This document shows positions 1-8,058 of a stretch of DNA of 64,000 nt, one piece after another. The DNA is from Variovorax paradoxus (GTDB lineage: Bacteria > Pseudomonadota > Gammaproteobacteria > Burkholderiales > Burkholderiaceae_C): the NCBI RefSeq assembly GCF_030811855.1, contig NZ_JAUSRN010000020.1, forward strand, positions 1 to 64,000, read 5' to 3'. How positions within the stretch are numbered: the stretch's first letter is position 1; each line of letters begins with the position of its first letter. The translations under genes were made by a program, and so were the position numbers. The notes beneath the pieces are model-generated. The model worked only from the letters and a program-made list of their open reading frames with translations, ran no database searches and was not told the origin of the DNA.

Positions 1-13
1 TGTGCACAGGGCG

Positions 14-83
14 CCGGGTGCTCCCCGCAGCGAAATAAAGGAGGAGGCGAAGCCGGGGGACATTCGCGGAGGGGAGTACCCGG
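14..83. repeat. Intergenic hairpin repeat, REP/MITE-like
   Basis: Positions 14-26 and 71-83 form a 13-bp inverted repeat with a single G-U pair, around a 44-nt loop that contains a purine-rich stretch (about 37-50). No plausible gene covers it. It lies upstream of the substrate-binding protein gene. The long, nearly perfect arms suggest a dispersed intergenic repeat rather than a terminator, because no T-tract follows. That it occurs elsewhere in the genome is my impression and cannot be tested from this window, which holds no second copy that I can see. Confidence 0.45.
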
Positions 84-221
84 TGGCCTTTGCACAAGCC
101 CTGAACAGCAGCGTCAAGAACAACAGCTCCCCAAAAACACGCCCTCAAAAAGTCCGTTCCATCACATGATCGACGGTGACATGAAAATCCTTCGCAGCAT
201 TCAACTCAGGAGTCCACTGCC

Positions 222-1250
222 ATGCGCGTTCCCGCTCTGACAATCCGTCCGCTTGCTCTCGGCCTTGCCCTCGCGGCCGCCGCCTTCGCTGCACAGGCGC
301 AGGAAAAAGTGGTATTCGCCACCAACTGGAAAGCGCAAGCCGGACACGGCGGCTTCTACCAGGCGCTGGTGGACGGCACCTACAAGAAGTATGGCCTGGA
401 CGTCGACATTCAGCAGGGCGGCCCGATGGTCAACAACCGGCCGATGCTGCCGGCCGGCAAGGTCGACTTTCTGATGACCGGTAACCTGCTGCAGTCTTTC
501 GACAACGTGAAGAACGGCGTGCCCACGGTGGTGGTGGCAGCCTTCTTCCAGAAAGACCCGCAGGCCATGTTCGCGCATCCGGGCCAGGGCTACGACTCCT
601 TCAAGGACATGGCCAAGGCGCCCGTCGCATTCATCGGCAAGGACGGCCAGTTCAGCTTCTGGCAGTGGATGAAGTCGGAGCACGGCTTCAAGGATTCGCA
701 GCTCAAGCCCTACACGTTCAACGTGGGCCCATTCCTCGCCGACAAGAAGTCCATTCAACAGGGGTACGCCATCTCGGAGCCGCTCTCGATCAAGGCGCAG
801 GCCGGCTTCGACCCGGTAGTGCAACTGCTGGCCGACAACGGGTTTTCGACCTACTCGACCACCATCGAGACGCGCGCCGACCTGGTCAAGACCAAGCCCG
901 AGACGGTGCGCAAGTTCGTCGAAGCTTCGATCATCGGCTGGAACAATTATCTCTACGGCGACAACAAGGCCGCCAACGAGATGATCGCCAAGATCAACCC
1001 CGATTCGCCGGTCGCCGCATCGCTCGGCTCCATCGAACTGATGAAGAAGATGGGCATCGTCGACAGCGGCGACTCGCTCACCAAGGGCATCGGCGCCATG
1101 GACGAAGCCCGCGTGAAGGACTTCTACGACAAGATGGTGAAGGCCGGTCTGTACAAGCCCGGCGAGATCGATCTCTCCAAGGTCGTGACCACGCAATTCG
1201 TCAACAAGGGCGTCGGTGTCGACGTCCGCAAGAAGCTCGCTGCAAAGTAA
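222..1250 (+). CDS. ABC transporter substrate-binding protein, NitT/TauT (NMT1/THI5-like) family
   Basis: This is a 342-residue periplasmic solute-binding protein. Residues 1-26 form a Sec signal peptide ending in AQA, and the mature protein begins EKVVFATNW. The fold signature of the SsuA/THI5-like group is visible: an N-terminal 'FATNWKAQAGHGGFYQAL' strand-helix unit, the 'YKKYGLDVDIQQGGP' segment, and a second lobe after about residue 120. An AGGAG ribosome site at 208-212 supports the ATG at 222. No permease or ATPase gene lies downstream, so the rest of the transporter must be upstream of the window or elsewhere. The ligand is unknown; relatives bind sulfonates, nitrate, or pyrimidine and thiamine precursors. 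Confidence 0.85.
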   Translation: MRVPALTIRPLALGLALAAAAFAAQAQEKVVFATNWKAQAGHGGFYQALVDGTYKKYGLDVDIQQGGPMVNNRPMLPAGKVDFLMTGNLLQSFDNVKNGVPTVVVAAFFQKDPQAMFAHPGQGYDSFKDMAKAPVAFIGKDGQFSFWQWMKSEHGFKDSQLKPYTFNVGPFLADKKSIQQGYAISEPLSIKAQAGFDPVVQLLADNGFSTYSTTIETRADLVKTKPETVRKFVEASIIGWNNYLYGDNKAANEMIAKINPDSPVAASLGSIELMKKMGIVDSGDSLTKGIGAMDEARVKDFYDKMVKAGLYKPGEIDLSKVVTTQFVNKGVGVDVRKKLAAK

Positions 1251-1304
1251 GCAAGCAGGCGAGAGCTTCACCGTTTTTCCCGTGGGTCGCGCGGGGCTTG
1301 CGCC

Positions 1305-1374
1305 GGGGTCAGATGCCGGTGCCTGGGTTGCCATAAGGCACCGCGCGACTTTTCTCTTCTTGGGCTCTGACCCC
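1305..1374. repeat. REP-like palindromic element with GGGGTCAGA ends
   Basis: The element is bounded by a perfect 9-bp inverted repeat, GGGGTCAGA at 1305-1313 and TCTGACCCC at 1366-1374. Inside is a second perfect 8-bp stem, CGGTGCCT at 1317-1324 with AGGCACCG at 1336-1343. GGGGTCAG ends resemble REP sequences mobilised by REP-associated tyrosine transposases in many proteobacteria. No such transposase is in the window. It sits between the substrate-binding protein gene and the oxidoreductase operon and could also weaken read-through between them. Confidence 0.5.
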
Positions 1375-1405
1375 GTCTCGCCGACAGGCGATGCGGCCCT
1401 CTTTC

Positions 1406-1996
1406 ATGAAAACGCTCGTCGTCCACTGCCACCCGAACCCTGACAGCTTCAACCACGCGCTCTACCGCACGGCCCTCGAAGCGCTCGAGCCGCGGCACCC
1501 CGTCAAGGCCATCGACCTGTATGCCGAGGGCTTCGATCCGACGCTGACGCGCGAAGAGCGCATCGCCTATCTCGAGAACCCCGAATTGATCCGCGAACGC
1601 GTGAAGCCGCACGTCGACGCGCTGCTGTGGGCCGAGCACCTGGTATTCGTATATCCCACCTGGTTCCATGGCCCGCCGTCCATGCTCAAGGGCTGGCTCG
1701 AACGCGTGTGGCTGCCAGGCGTGGCCTTCCTGCCGGCCGAGCGCAAGGGGCAGCTCGCGAAGTCGGGCATGCGGCACATCCGGCGGCTGACGGTGGTGAC
1801 CACGGGCGGCTCGCCGCGCTGGTTCGTGATGATGATCGGCGACCCGGGCCGGCGGCTCTTCACGCGCGCACTGCGGGCCCTGTTTGCGTGGCGCTGCAAG
1901 GTGACGTGGCTGCAGCTGCACGACATGAATGCCGTGACCGAACGCGACCGCACCCATTTCATCGAACGCGTTTCGCGCAAGCTGCAGAGCATCTAG
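1406..1996 (+). CDS. Flavodoxin-fold NAD(P)H-dependent oxidoreductase
   Basis: The protein has 196 residues and resembles NAD(P)H:quinone oxidoreductases of the flavodoxin_2/MdaB-KefF type. The N-terminal 'MKTLVVHCHPNPDSFNHAL' is the usual first strand and FMN-phosphate loop. 'LVFVYPTWFHGPPSMLKGW' is the conserved second flavin-contact region, and 'VVTTGGSPRW' the third. An in-frame ATG at 1391 would add five residues; I prefer 1406 because the family begins at the first strand, although neither start has a strong ribosome site. Its stop is 20 nt from the next gene, so it probably forms an operon with the reductase and TetR genes. The substrate is unknown. Confidence 0.8.
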   Translation: MKTLVVHCHPNPDSFNHALYRTALEALEPRHPVKAIDLYAEGFDPTLTREERIAYLENPELIRERVKPHVDALLWAEHLVFVYPTWFHGPPSMLKGWLERVWLPGVAFLPAERKGQLAKSGMRHIRRLTVVTTGGSPRWFVMMIGDPGRRLFTRALRALFAWRCKVTWLQLHDMNAVTERDRTHFIERVSRKLQSI

Positions 1997-2016
1997 CCCC
2001 GGAGACACGACACACT

Positions 2017-2988
2017 ATGAGCCTCGAACGCACGCTGACCGTCCGCGTCGAACGCATCTCGCGCCAGACGCCGGAAATCCTCGCCTTCGAGCTGACGCAT
2101 CCGTGGGGCCGCGCGCTGCCCGGCTACGAAGCCGGCGCGCACATCGACGTGCACATGCCCGGGGGCTTTTCGCGCCAATACTCGCTGGCACGATGGCCTG
2201 CGGGTGCACTGTCGAACGCCGCGTCTTATGTGATCGGGGTGAAGCGGGAGGCCGCGAGCCGCGGCGGCTCGGCCTCGATGCACGAGCGCGTGCGCGAAGG
2301 CGACCTGCTCGCGATCAGCGCGCCGCGCAACACCTTTCCGTTGCGCGAGGAAGCGAATCACCACCTGCTGCTGGCAGGCGGCATCGGTATGACGCCGCTG
2401 CTGGCGATGGCGCAGGCGCTTGCGGCGCGCGGCGCGGATTTCACGCTCTGCGTGTTCGCGCGCAGTGAAGAACACCTTGCCTTTGCCGATGCGCTGCGCG
2501 ACCCCGCGCTGGCGCCGCACCTGCGGCTGCACCTCGACCAGGGCGATGCCTCTCAGCGCATCGATTTGCACGCACTGCTCGCAGACCGCACGCCCGACAC
2601 GCACTTGTACGTCTGCGGCCCTGGCGGGTTCATGCAAGCCGTGCGCGATGCCGCCGCGCACTGGCCCGATGACGCGCTGCATGCCGAATACTTCGCCGCG
2701 CCGACGAACGCCAATACCACCACCGGCCTGCCCTTCACGCTGAAGCTTTTGCAGCGCGGCATCAGCGTGCCGGTGGCGGCCGACCAGACCGCCGTCGACG
2801 CGCTGCATGAAGTCGGCATCGACATTCCAGTGTCATGCCAACAGGGCCTGTGCGGCACCTGCGTGGTCGATGGCGACGGCGAAGGCGCGGAGCACCGCGA
2901 CTTCTGTCTCACGGGCAGCGAGCGGCGCACGCGAGTGGCCCTGTGCTGCTCGCGCGCCAAAGGCCAGGAACTGGTGCTGCAGTTGTGA
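2017..2988 (+). CDS. PDR/VanB-type oxidoreductase with C-terminal [2Fe-2S] domain
   Basis: A 323-residue reductase with the order FNR-like flavin domain (residues 1-100), NAD-binding domain (about 105-225) and plant-type ferredoxin domain (about 235-323). Visible motifs are 'RQYSLARW' for FMN binding, 'LLAGGIGMTPLLAMAQ' for pyridine nucleotide, and the iron-sulfur ligands 'SCQQGLCGTCVV' plus a later Cys in 'RVALCCSRA'. VanB-type proteins pass electrons from NAD(P)H to a Rieske oxygenase such as vanillate demethylase, but no oxygenase is present here. The next gene starts inside its stop codon (4-bp overlap), so the two are translationally coupled. Confidence 0.88.
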   Translation: MSLERTLTVRVERISRQTPEILAFELTHPWGRALPGYEAGAHIDVHMPGGFSRQYSLARWPAGALSNAASYVIGVKREAASRGGSASMHERVREGDLLAISAPRNTFPLREEANHHLLLAGGIGMTPLLAMAQALAARGADFTLCVFARSEEHLAFADALRDPALAPHLRLHLDQGDASQRIDLHALLADRTPDTHLYVCGPGGFMQAVRDAAAHWPDDALHAEYFAAPTNANTTTGLPFTLKLLQRGISVPVAADQTAVDALHEVGIDIPVSCQQGLCGTCVVDGDGEGAEHRDFCLTGSERRTRVALCCSRAKGQELVLQL

Positions 2989-3635
2989 GCACCGAAGAAA
3001 GCGACGGCGAGGCGCCCCCCACGCGCGGGCGTTCGCGCAAGTACACCCAGGTGCTCGGCCTCATCAACCAGGCCGCCATCGAGGTGTTCGCAAGCGAGGG
3101 ACTGGCTGGCGCTTCGACGCAAGCCATTGCCGACAAGGCCGGGCTTTCGAAGGCGCAGCTGCACTACTACATCGAGAGCAAGGAAGCGCTCTACCGGCAG
3201 ATCCTGCAGGACATCCTCGACGACTGGATCGTGGTGTTCGGCTTTGCCGACGAAGCCTTTGGTCCGCGCAAGGTGCTGGGCGATTTGATCCGCCGCAAGA
3301 TGGTGTTCTCGTTCGAGCACCCCTTGCGCTCGCGCATCTTCACCGCCGAGACGATGCGCGGCGCGCCGGTGCTCAACACAATGATGGACACGAGCAAGCA
3401 GCACACCGACCAGGCGGCCGCCGTGATCCAGAACTGGATGGACCAGGGCCTGATGGACAAGGCCGACCCGATGCTGGTGCTGTTCCACATCTGGGCGGTG
3501 ACACAGTTCTATGCCGACCACGCCACGCAGGCCGCGTACTTCCGCAACGTGGCCCAGCAGGGCGACGACAAGGACCGGCGCTACCTGGTCGAGCAGGTGA
3601 CCGGGTTCCTGCTCAAGGGCGCAGGGGTTAAATAG
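2985..3635 (+). CDS. TetR family regulator, RutR-like C-terminal domain
   Basis: A 216-residue one-component regulator. The N-terminal helix-turn-helix is clear ('GLAGASTQAIADKAGLSKAQ', 'LHYYIESKEALYRQIL'), and the C-terminal half resembles the YcdC/RutR ligand domain. The chosen GTG at 2985 overlaps the preceding stop as GTGA, which fits operon coupling. It probably controls its own operon and possibly the neighbouring minus-strand genes. The 3' end overlaps the convergent RidA-family gene by 8 bp. RutR in E. coli senses pyrimidines. With a CodA-like amidohydrolase and a RidA protein nearby, a nitrogen-heterocycle ligand is possible but unproven. Confidence 0.82.
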   Translation: MSTEESDGEAPPTRGRSRKYTQVLGLINQAAIEVFASEGLAGASTQAIADKAGLSKAQLHYYIESKEALYRQILQDILDDWIVVFGFADEAFGPRKVLGDLIRRKMVFSFEHPLRSRIFTAETMRGAPVLNTMMDTSKQHTDQAAAVIQNWMDQGLMDKADPMLVLFHIWAVTQFYADHATQAAYFRNVAQQGDDKDRRYLVEQVTGFLLKGAGVK

Positions 3636-4095
3636 GTCGGTGCTGCGGCAGGTACATGGTGGCTTCCACTTCCACCAGCACCTCGTCGCCCGGCAGGAAG
3701 CGCGACACCTCGACCACCGTGCTGACCGGCGGCTCGCCCGGATAGAACAGCCCGCGCACGCGGTTGTAGAACGCATAGTGCGGCAGGTGGCGAAAGTACT
3801 GCACCAGCTTGACCACGTCCTCCATGGTGCCGCCATGCTCGGCCGCGATCTGGCGGATGCGCTCGAGCACGAACCAGCTCTGCGCCACGATGGGTGCCTC
3901 GAAGATGTCGACCGACATCTGGCCCGTGGCATAGCCCACGCCCTGCAGGGCCGTGCGGGCTTCCTCCGGAATGGCGTCGTAGCCAGCCACTGCGCGGCGC
4001 GTGGCCGGATCGACCGCCACCACGCCGCTCATGAAGACGAAATCGCCCACGCGCTTGGCGGCGGCGTAGTTGGCCATTGGCTTGCCCATACTCAT
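3628..4095 (-). CDS. RidA family protein (YjgF/YER057c/UK114)
   Basis: A 155-residue RidA-fold protein. 'FVFMSGVVAVDPATR' and the C-terminal 'VSRFLPGDEVLVEVEATMYL' match the family, including the acidic residue near the end that usually lines the active-site cleft. Canonical RidA deaminates reactive enamines and imines, but many paralogues serve specific catabolic pathways. It is the last gene of the tetronate operon and shares a 4-bp ATGA overlap with the amidohydrolase gene. It is about 25 residues longer than RidA itself and lacks the canonical RidA C-terminus, so an Rid1-7 subgroup role tied to the amidohydrolase is likelier than general RidA function. Confidence 0.82.
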   Translation of the reverse strand: MSMGKPMANYAAAKRVGDFVFMSGVVAVDPATRRAVAGYDAIPEEARTALQGVGYATGQMSVDIFEAPIVAQSWFVLERIRQIAAEHGGTMEDVVKLVQYFRHLPHYAFYNRVRGLFYPGEPPVSTVVEVSRFLPGDEVLVEVEATMYLPQHRPI

Positions 4096-5288
4096 TGTGT
4101 TTGCTCCAGGATTCGACCGCCACGGATCACGGTGCGCTGGCGCCCGCGCGGCCCGATGAGTTCATGCTCGCCGGTGGCCGCAAGCAGCACCAGGTCGGCG
4201 GGACAGCCCGGTGCAATGCGCCCGTCCCACGCGAGCCCCAGCGCCTTCGCGGGACTGACGGTGATGGCATCAAGCCACTCGTCTGCGGGCGCGAGATGCG
4301 CCATCTGCACGCCGAGCCCGAAGGTTTCCAGAAGGTCGTAGCTGCCATAGGGATAGAAGGCGTCTTGCACGTTGTCCGTTGCCAAGCTCGCACGCAAGCC
4401 TCGTGCCGCCGCTTCACGAATTCGCGTGATGCCGCGCGGCACGGGCGTGCGGTCCCAGGCGCCCTGAAGATAGAGATTGGTAGTCGGCAGCGCGACGATG
4501 TGAAGGCCCGCACCGGCACACAGCGCCAGCGTTTCGTTGGCAACGGCGTCGTCCTGCATGGCCAGGGAGCAGCAATGGCCGCAGACCACGCCGTGCCGGA
4601 ATTCGCGCGCACGCATCAGCTGCGCGATGCTGCGCAGGCCGCTCGCATCGGCATCGAGCCCCTCGTCGACATGAAAGTCGAGCCCGAGGTCGTGGTCCTG
4701 CGCCAGGTCGAACACGCGGCCCAGCTTGTGCACGAGACCCTCGTTGCGATAGACGAAGGCACCAAGAGTGCCGCCCGCCCGCTTGACCTCGCGCGCGATG
4801 CGCTCGCCAGCGGCGAGGTCCGCGAACAGGTCCAGCGGGGTGAGCGAGACGAACTGCAACTCGATGCGGCCGCGCCACTCATGCCGCAAGGCCTCGAGCA
4901 CGGCCAGCGCGGCCGGTGGGTCGCCCTGCACCCAGTCGATGTGCGTGCGCAGCGCGCGAGTGCCCGACTGCCAGGCCTCGTTGAGCGCACGCTCCATGCG
5001 CGGGCGCAGCGTTTCACCGGTCCAGCCCGCGCGATGCTTCTCCATGCGTTCGATGGCCGCGAACAGGTTGCCCTGGGCGGCGCCGACTTCCTCGACGGTG
5101 TAGTTCTTGTCGATGTGCGCATGCGCCTCGACCAGCGCACTCAGCAGAGTGCCGCGCGCCTGCGCCTGCGATGCGCTCGGCACGATGGCCTGCACGCGAT
5201 CGCCGGCCAGCGTGACGTCGAAGACCTGCGCATCGGCCGCGGCAAAACCTCGCAGCCGCGGAGGAATGCGCAGCGCCTCGAGCTTCAT
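4092..5288 (-). CDS. CodA-like metal-dependent amidohydrolase/deaminase
   Basis: A 398-residue amidohydrolase-superfamily enzyme. The metal site is visible: 'HAHID' near residue 60, 'FHVDEGLD' in the middle, 'VVCGHCCSLA', and 'LATDNVQDAFYPYGSYDLL', which matches the 'DDVFDPWYPLG' region of cytosine deaminase. It therefore probably hydrolyses a cyclic amide or amidine; the substrate is unknown. The ATG at 5288 overlaps the stop of otnI (ATGA), and its own stop overlaps the RidA start in the same way. Its inclusion in a sugar-acid operon is unusual. It may liberate a four-carbon acid or deaminate a substrate from the adjacent transport system. Confidence 0.82.
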   Translation of the reverse strand: MKLEALRIPPRLRGFAAADAQVFDVTLAGDRVQAIVPSASQAQARGTLLSALVEAHAHIDKNYTVEEVGAAQGNLFAAIERMEKHRAGWTGETLRPRMERALNEAWQSGTRALRTHIDWVQGDPPAALAVLEALRHEWRGRIELQFVSLTPLDLFADLAAGERIAREVKRAGGTLGAFVYRNEGLVHKLGRVFDLAQDHDLGLDFHVDEGLDADASGLRSIAQLMRAREFRHGVVCGHCCSLAMQDDAVANETLALCAGAGLHIVALPTTNLYLQGAWDRTPVPRGITRIREAAARGLRASLATDNVQDAFYPYGSYDLLETFGLGVQMAHLAPADEWLDAITVSPAKALGLAWDGRIAPGCPADLVLLAATGEHELIGPRGRQRTVIRGGRILEQTQ

Positions 5289-6103
5289 GCGCGCTGTTGC
5301 AACGCCCGCAGCCAACCAAGGCCGGCCGAAGTACCGCCGGGTTCCATGCCGCGCTTGGGCCGGTACTCGCAGCCGACCCAGCCCTGCCAGCCGCACTGCG
5401 CCGACACCTCGTCGATCAGATCGAACAGGTAGGGGTAGTTCTGCTCGCCGATGTCGGGCTCGTGGCGCTCGGGCACGCCGGCAATCTGGATGTGGCCGAC
5501 GCGGCCGGAGGGAAGGTACTTGCGGATCTTCATCGCCACGTCGCCCTCGACGATCTGGCAGTGGTACAGGTCCATCTGCACCTTGAGATTGGGCGCGCCC
5601 ACCATGTCGACGATCTCGTGCGCATGGTCTTGGCGGTTGAGGAAGAAGCGCGGAATGTCGCGCGTGTTGATGGGCTCGATCAGCACGTCGCGGCCGGCCT
5701 TGGCGGCCTCGGCGGCGGCCCAGCGCAGGTTGTCGACGTACACGGGCTGCACGGCCTCGCGCTCCACACCTTCCGGCACCAGGCCCGCCATGACGTGGAT
5801 GCGCGGACAGTCGAGCGCCACCGCATAGTCGATGGCCGTGGCGATGCCTTCGCGGAACTCGGCGTCCCGGCCCGGCAGGCACGCGAGGCCGCGCTCGCCG
5901 CCTTCCCAATTGCCCGGAGGGGCGTTGAAGAGCACCTGCTGCAGGCCGTTGTCTTTCAGGCGGGCCGCAAGCTGGCGACGCTCGTAGGGGTAGGGAAAAA
6001 GATATTCGACGGCCTTGAAGCCGTCTTTCGCGGCGGCTTCGAAGCGGTCGAGGAAATCGAGCTCCGGATAGAGCATCGAGAGGTTGGCGGCGAATTGAGG
6101 CAT
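5285..6103 (-). CDS. otnI: 2-oxo-tetronate isomerase (hydroxypyruvate isomerase family)
   Basis: A 272-residue TIM-barrel sugar isomerase of the Hyi/OtnI family. 'MPQFAANLSMLYPELDFLDR' is the typical first strand, 'VLIEPINTRDIPRFFLN' carries the metal-binding Glu, and 'LKVQMDLYHCQIVEGD' carries the metal Asp and His. In characterised tetronate pathways OtnI converts 2-dehydrotetronate to 3-dehydrotetronate, the OtnK substrate. Context decides the call over hydroxypyruvate isomerase, because otnC, otnK, denD and ltnD are all in the same operon. It starts 18 nt after the otnC stop. Confidence 0.85.
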   Translation of the reverse strand: MPQFAANLSMLYPELDFLDRFEAAAKDGFKAVEYLFPYPYERRQLAARLKDNGLQQVLFNAPPGNWEGGERGLACLPGRDAEFREGIATAIDYAVALDCPRIHVMAGLVPEGVEREAVQPVYVDNLRWAAAEAAKAGRDVLIEPINTRDIPRFFLNRQDHAHEIVDMVGAPNLKVQMDLYHCQIVEGDVAMKIRKYLPSGRVGHIQIAGVPERHEPDIGEQNYPYLFDLIDEVSAQCGWQGWVGCEYRPKRGMEPGGTSAGLGWLRALQQRA

Positions 6104-6121
6104 GGTGTGTTTTTACTCTTG

Positions 6122-6787
6122 CTACCAGCGCGCACCGAAAGTGCGACGCAGTTCATCGATCTGTTCGTTGCTCAAGGGCTCGATTTTGGCGGGGCCGGTG
6201 AGCAGATGTAGCTTGGCGGTTTCTTCGAGTTCCTCGAGCACGGCTATGGCGGCGGCCGGGCTCTCGTGCCAGACGTTGGGGCCAAGTCGTTCGAGCATCA
6301 CGGCGCGGATCGGCGTGCCGGCCGCACCGTGGCGCTCGATGGCCTGAGCCACCAGCTCTGCCGCTTCGGGCGCGCCCGGGCGGTGGTACGGAATGAGTGG
6401 CACGTGGCCGACCTTCATCACGAAATACGGCGTGAGCGCGGGCAGCAGTTCGTCGCCCGGTGCGTTCAGCGTGAGCGCGACGCAATGCGTGCTGTGCGTG
6501 TGGATGACGCAGGCCGTGTTCGCATCGAAGCGGCGCGCGGCTGCGTAGATGCGCGTGTGCAGGGCGATGGTCTTGCTCGCGCGGTCGCCGCCGGTCTGGT
6601 TGCCTTGCGTGTCGAGCCTGGCCAGGCGGGCCGGGTCGAGAAAGCCGAGGCAGGCGTCGGTCGGCGTGATGAGGAAACCATCATCGAGCCGAACGCTGAT
6701 GTTGCCGGCGGTCGCATGCACGTAGCCGCGTTCGAACAGGCTGCGGCCTACGCGGCAGATTTCTTCGCGGGCTTTGTTCTCGGTCAT
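6122..6787 (-). CDS. otnC: 3-oxo-tetronate 4-phosphate decarboxylase (class II aldolase family)
   Basis: A 221-residue class II aldolase/adducin-fold protein. The zinc ligands appear as 'VIHTHSTHCVALT' together with a later His in 'VPLIPYHRPG'. The phosphate-binding 'ATAGNISVRL' and the acid 'LERLGPNVWHE' region are present. OtnC decarboxylates 3-dehydro-4-phosphotetronate to dihydroxyacetone phosphate, which enters glycolysis. The ATG at 6787 overlaps the otnK stop by 4 bp. A fuculose-phosphate-type aldolase would look similar; the gene neighbourhood favours OtnC. Confidence 0.86.
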   Translation of the reverse strand: MTENKAREEICRVGRSLFERGYVHATAGNISVRLDDGFLITPTDACLGFLDPARLARLDTQGNQTGGDRASKTIALHTRIYAAARRFDANTACVIHTHSTHCVALTLNAPGDELLPALTPYFVMKVGHVPLIPYHRPGAPEAAELVAQAIERHGAAGTPIRAVMLERLGPNVWHESPAAAIAVLEELEETAKLHLLTGPAKIEPLSNEQIDELRRTFGARW

Positions 6788-8055
6788 GCCAGCACTGTAA
6801 ATGCCTTGGTGAAGAAATCGTCCCCCCCAAAGTTGCCGGACTTCAGCGCGATGTGCACGGGCGTGCCTTCTGCCACGTCGGTGCGCGCATGGCACCACGG
6901 CACGCCGGGGTCGATCTGCGGACCGATCTGCATCTGCGCAATGCCCAGCGCCTGCACGCAAGCACCGGAGGTTTCGCCGCCCGCCACAACAAGCTGGCGC
7001 ACACCCAGCTCGACCAGGCCGCGCGCAATAGCGGCGATGGTGCGCTCCACCATGGCGCCGGCCTTCTCGACGCCGAGCCTGCTCTGCACCGACTTGATGG
7101 CACCGGCCTCGGCCGTGGAATAGACCAGCACCGGCTGCTTCGCGACGAGCGGCGCAGCCCAGGCCAGGGTCTCGGCCACGACGTCGACACCCGCGGCAAT
7201 GCGCAGTGGATCGATGGCCAGCGCCGCGCCGCCGCGCTGGATGAAGTCCAGCACCTGCCGGTTGGTGGCGAGCGAGCAGCTGCCCGAGACCACAGCGCGC
7301 AATCCGCCTGCTGGGGGCAGCGCACTGGCCTGCGACGAGGGCGCCAAACCGAAGTTGGCCGGCAAGCCAATGGCCACACCCGAGCCGGCCGTGAGCAGCG
7401 GCATCTTCGCAATCGCCGGGCCAAGGCGCAGCAGATCGTCGTTCGATACTGCGTCGACGATGGCGATCGACACGCCCTCGCTTTTCAGCTGTTCGATTCG
7501 CTCCGAAATGGCCGCCGCGCCGCGTGCCACCACCGCATGGTCGATGAGCCCGACCTTGCGCTGGCACTGCGCCTGCAGCACGCGAACGAGGTTCGGGTCG
7601 GTCATCGGCGTGAGCGGATGGTTCTGCATGCCGCTCTCATTGAGCAACACGTCGCCTGCGAACAGATAGCCCTTGAACACGGTGCGCTTGTTATCAGGGA
7701 AGGCCGGCGTGGCGATGGTGAATTCGCAGCCCAGCGCCTCCATCAGCGCTTCGGTCACGGGGCCGATGTTGCCCTCTGGCGTGCTGTCGAAGGTGGAGCA
7801 GTACTTGAAGTAGATCTGCTGCGCGCCTTGCGCCTGCAGCCAGCGCAGCGCGTCGAGGGACCGCGCGATAGCCTCGGCCGGCGCGATGGTGCGCGACTTG
7901 AGTGCGACCACCACGGCATCGACGTTCGCATCGAGCGGCGTGGCGGGTACGCCGATGGCCTGCACCACGCGCATGCCCGCGCGCACGAGGTTGTTGGCAA
8001 GGTCGGTGGCGCCGGTGAAATCGTCGGCAATGCAGCCTAGCAATAGTTTCGCCAT
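6784..8055 (-). CDS. otnK: 3-oxo-tetronate kinase (DUF1537/four-carbon acid sugar kinase)
   Basis: A 423-residue kinase of the four-carbon acid sugar kinase family. The N-terminal signature 'LLGCIADDFTGATDLANNLV' is diagnostic of the family. 'YFKYCSTFDSTPEGNIGPV' is the conserved substrate-binding loop, and the C-terminal nucleotide-binding part contains 'LVVAGGETSGACVQALGI'. It phosphorylates 3-dehydrotetronate at O4 before OtnC decarboxylation. It starts 3 nt from the denD stop and overlaps otnC, so it is central to a coupled operon. Confidence 0.9.
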   Translation of the reverse strand: MAKLLLGCIADDFTGATDLANNLVRAGMRVVQAIGVPATPLDANVDAVVVALKSRTIAPAEAIARSLDALRWLQAQGAQQIYFKYCSTFDSTPEGNIGPVTEALMEALGCEFTIATPAFPDNKRTVFKGYLFAGDVLLNESGMQNHPLTPMTDPNLVRVLQAQCQRKVGLIDHAVVARGAAAISERIEQLKSEGVSIAIVDAVSNDDLLRLGPAIAKMPLLTAGSGVAIGLPANFGLAPSSQASALPPAGGLRAVVSGSCSLATNRQVLDFIQRGGAALAIDPLRIAAGVDVVAETLAWAAPLVAKQPVLVYSTAEAGAIKSVQSRLGVEKAGAMVERTIAAIARGLVELGVRQLVVAGGETSGACVQALGIAQMQIGPQIDPGVPWCHARTDVAEGTPVHIALKSGNFGGDDFFTKAFTVLA

Positions 8056-8058
8056 GGT

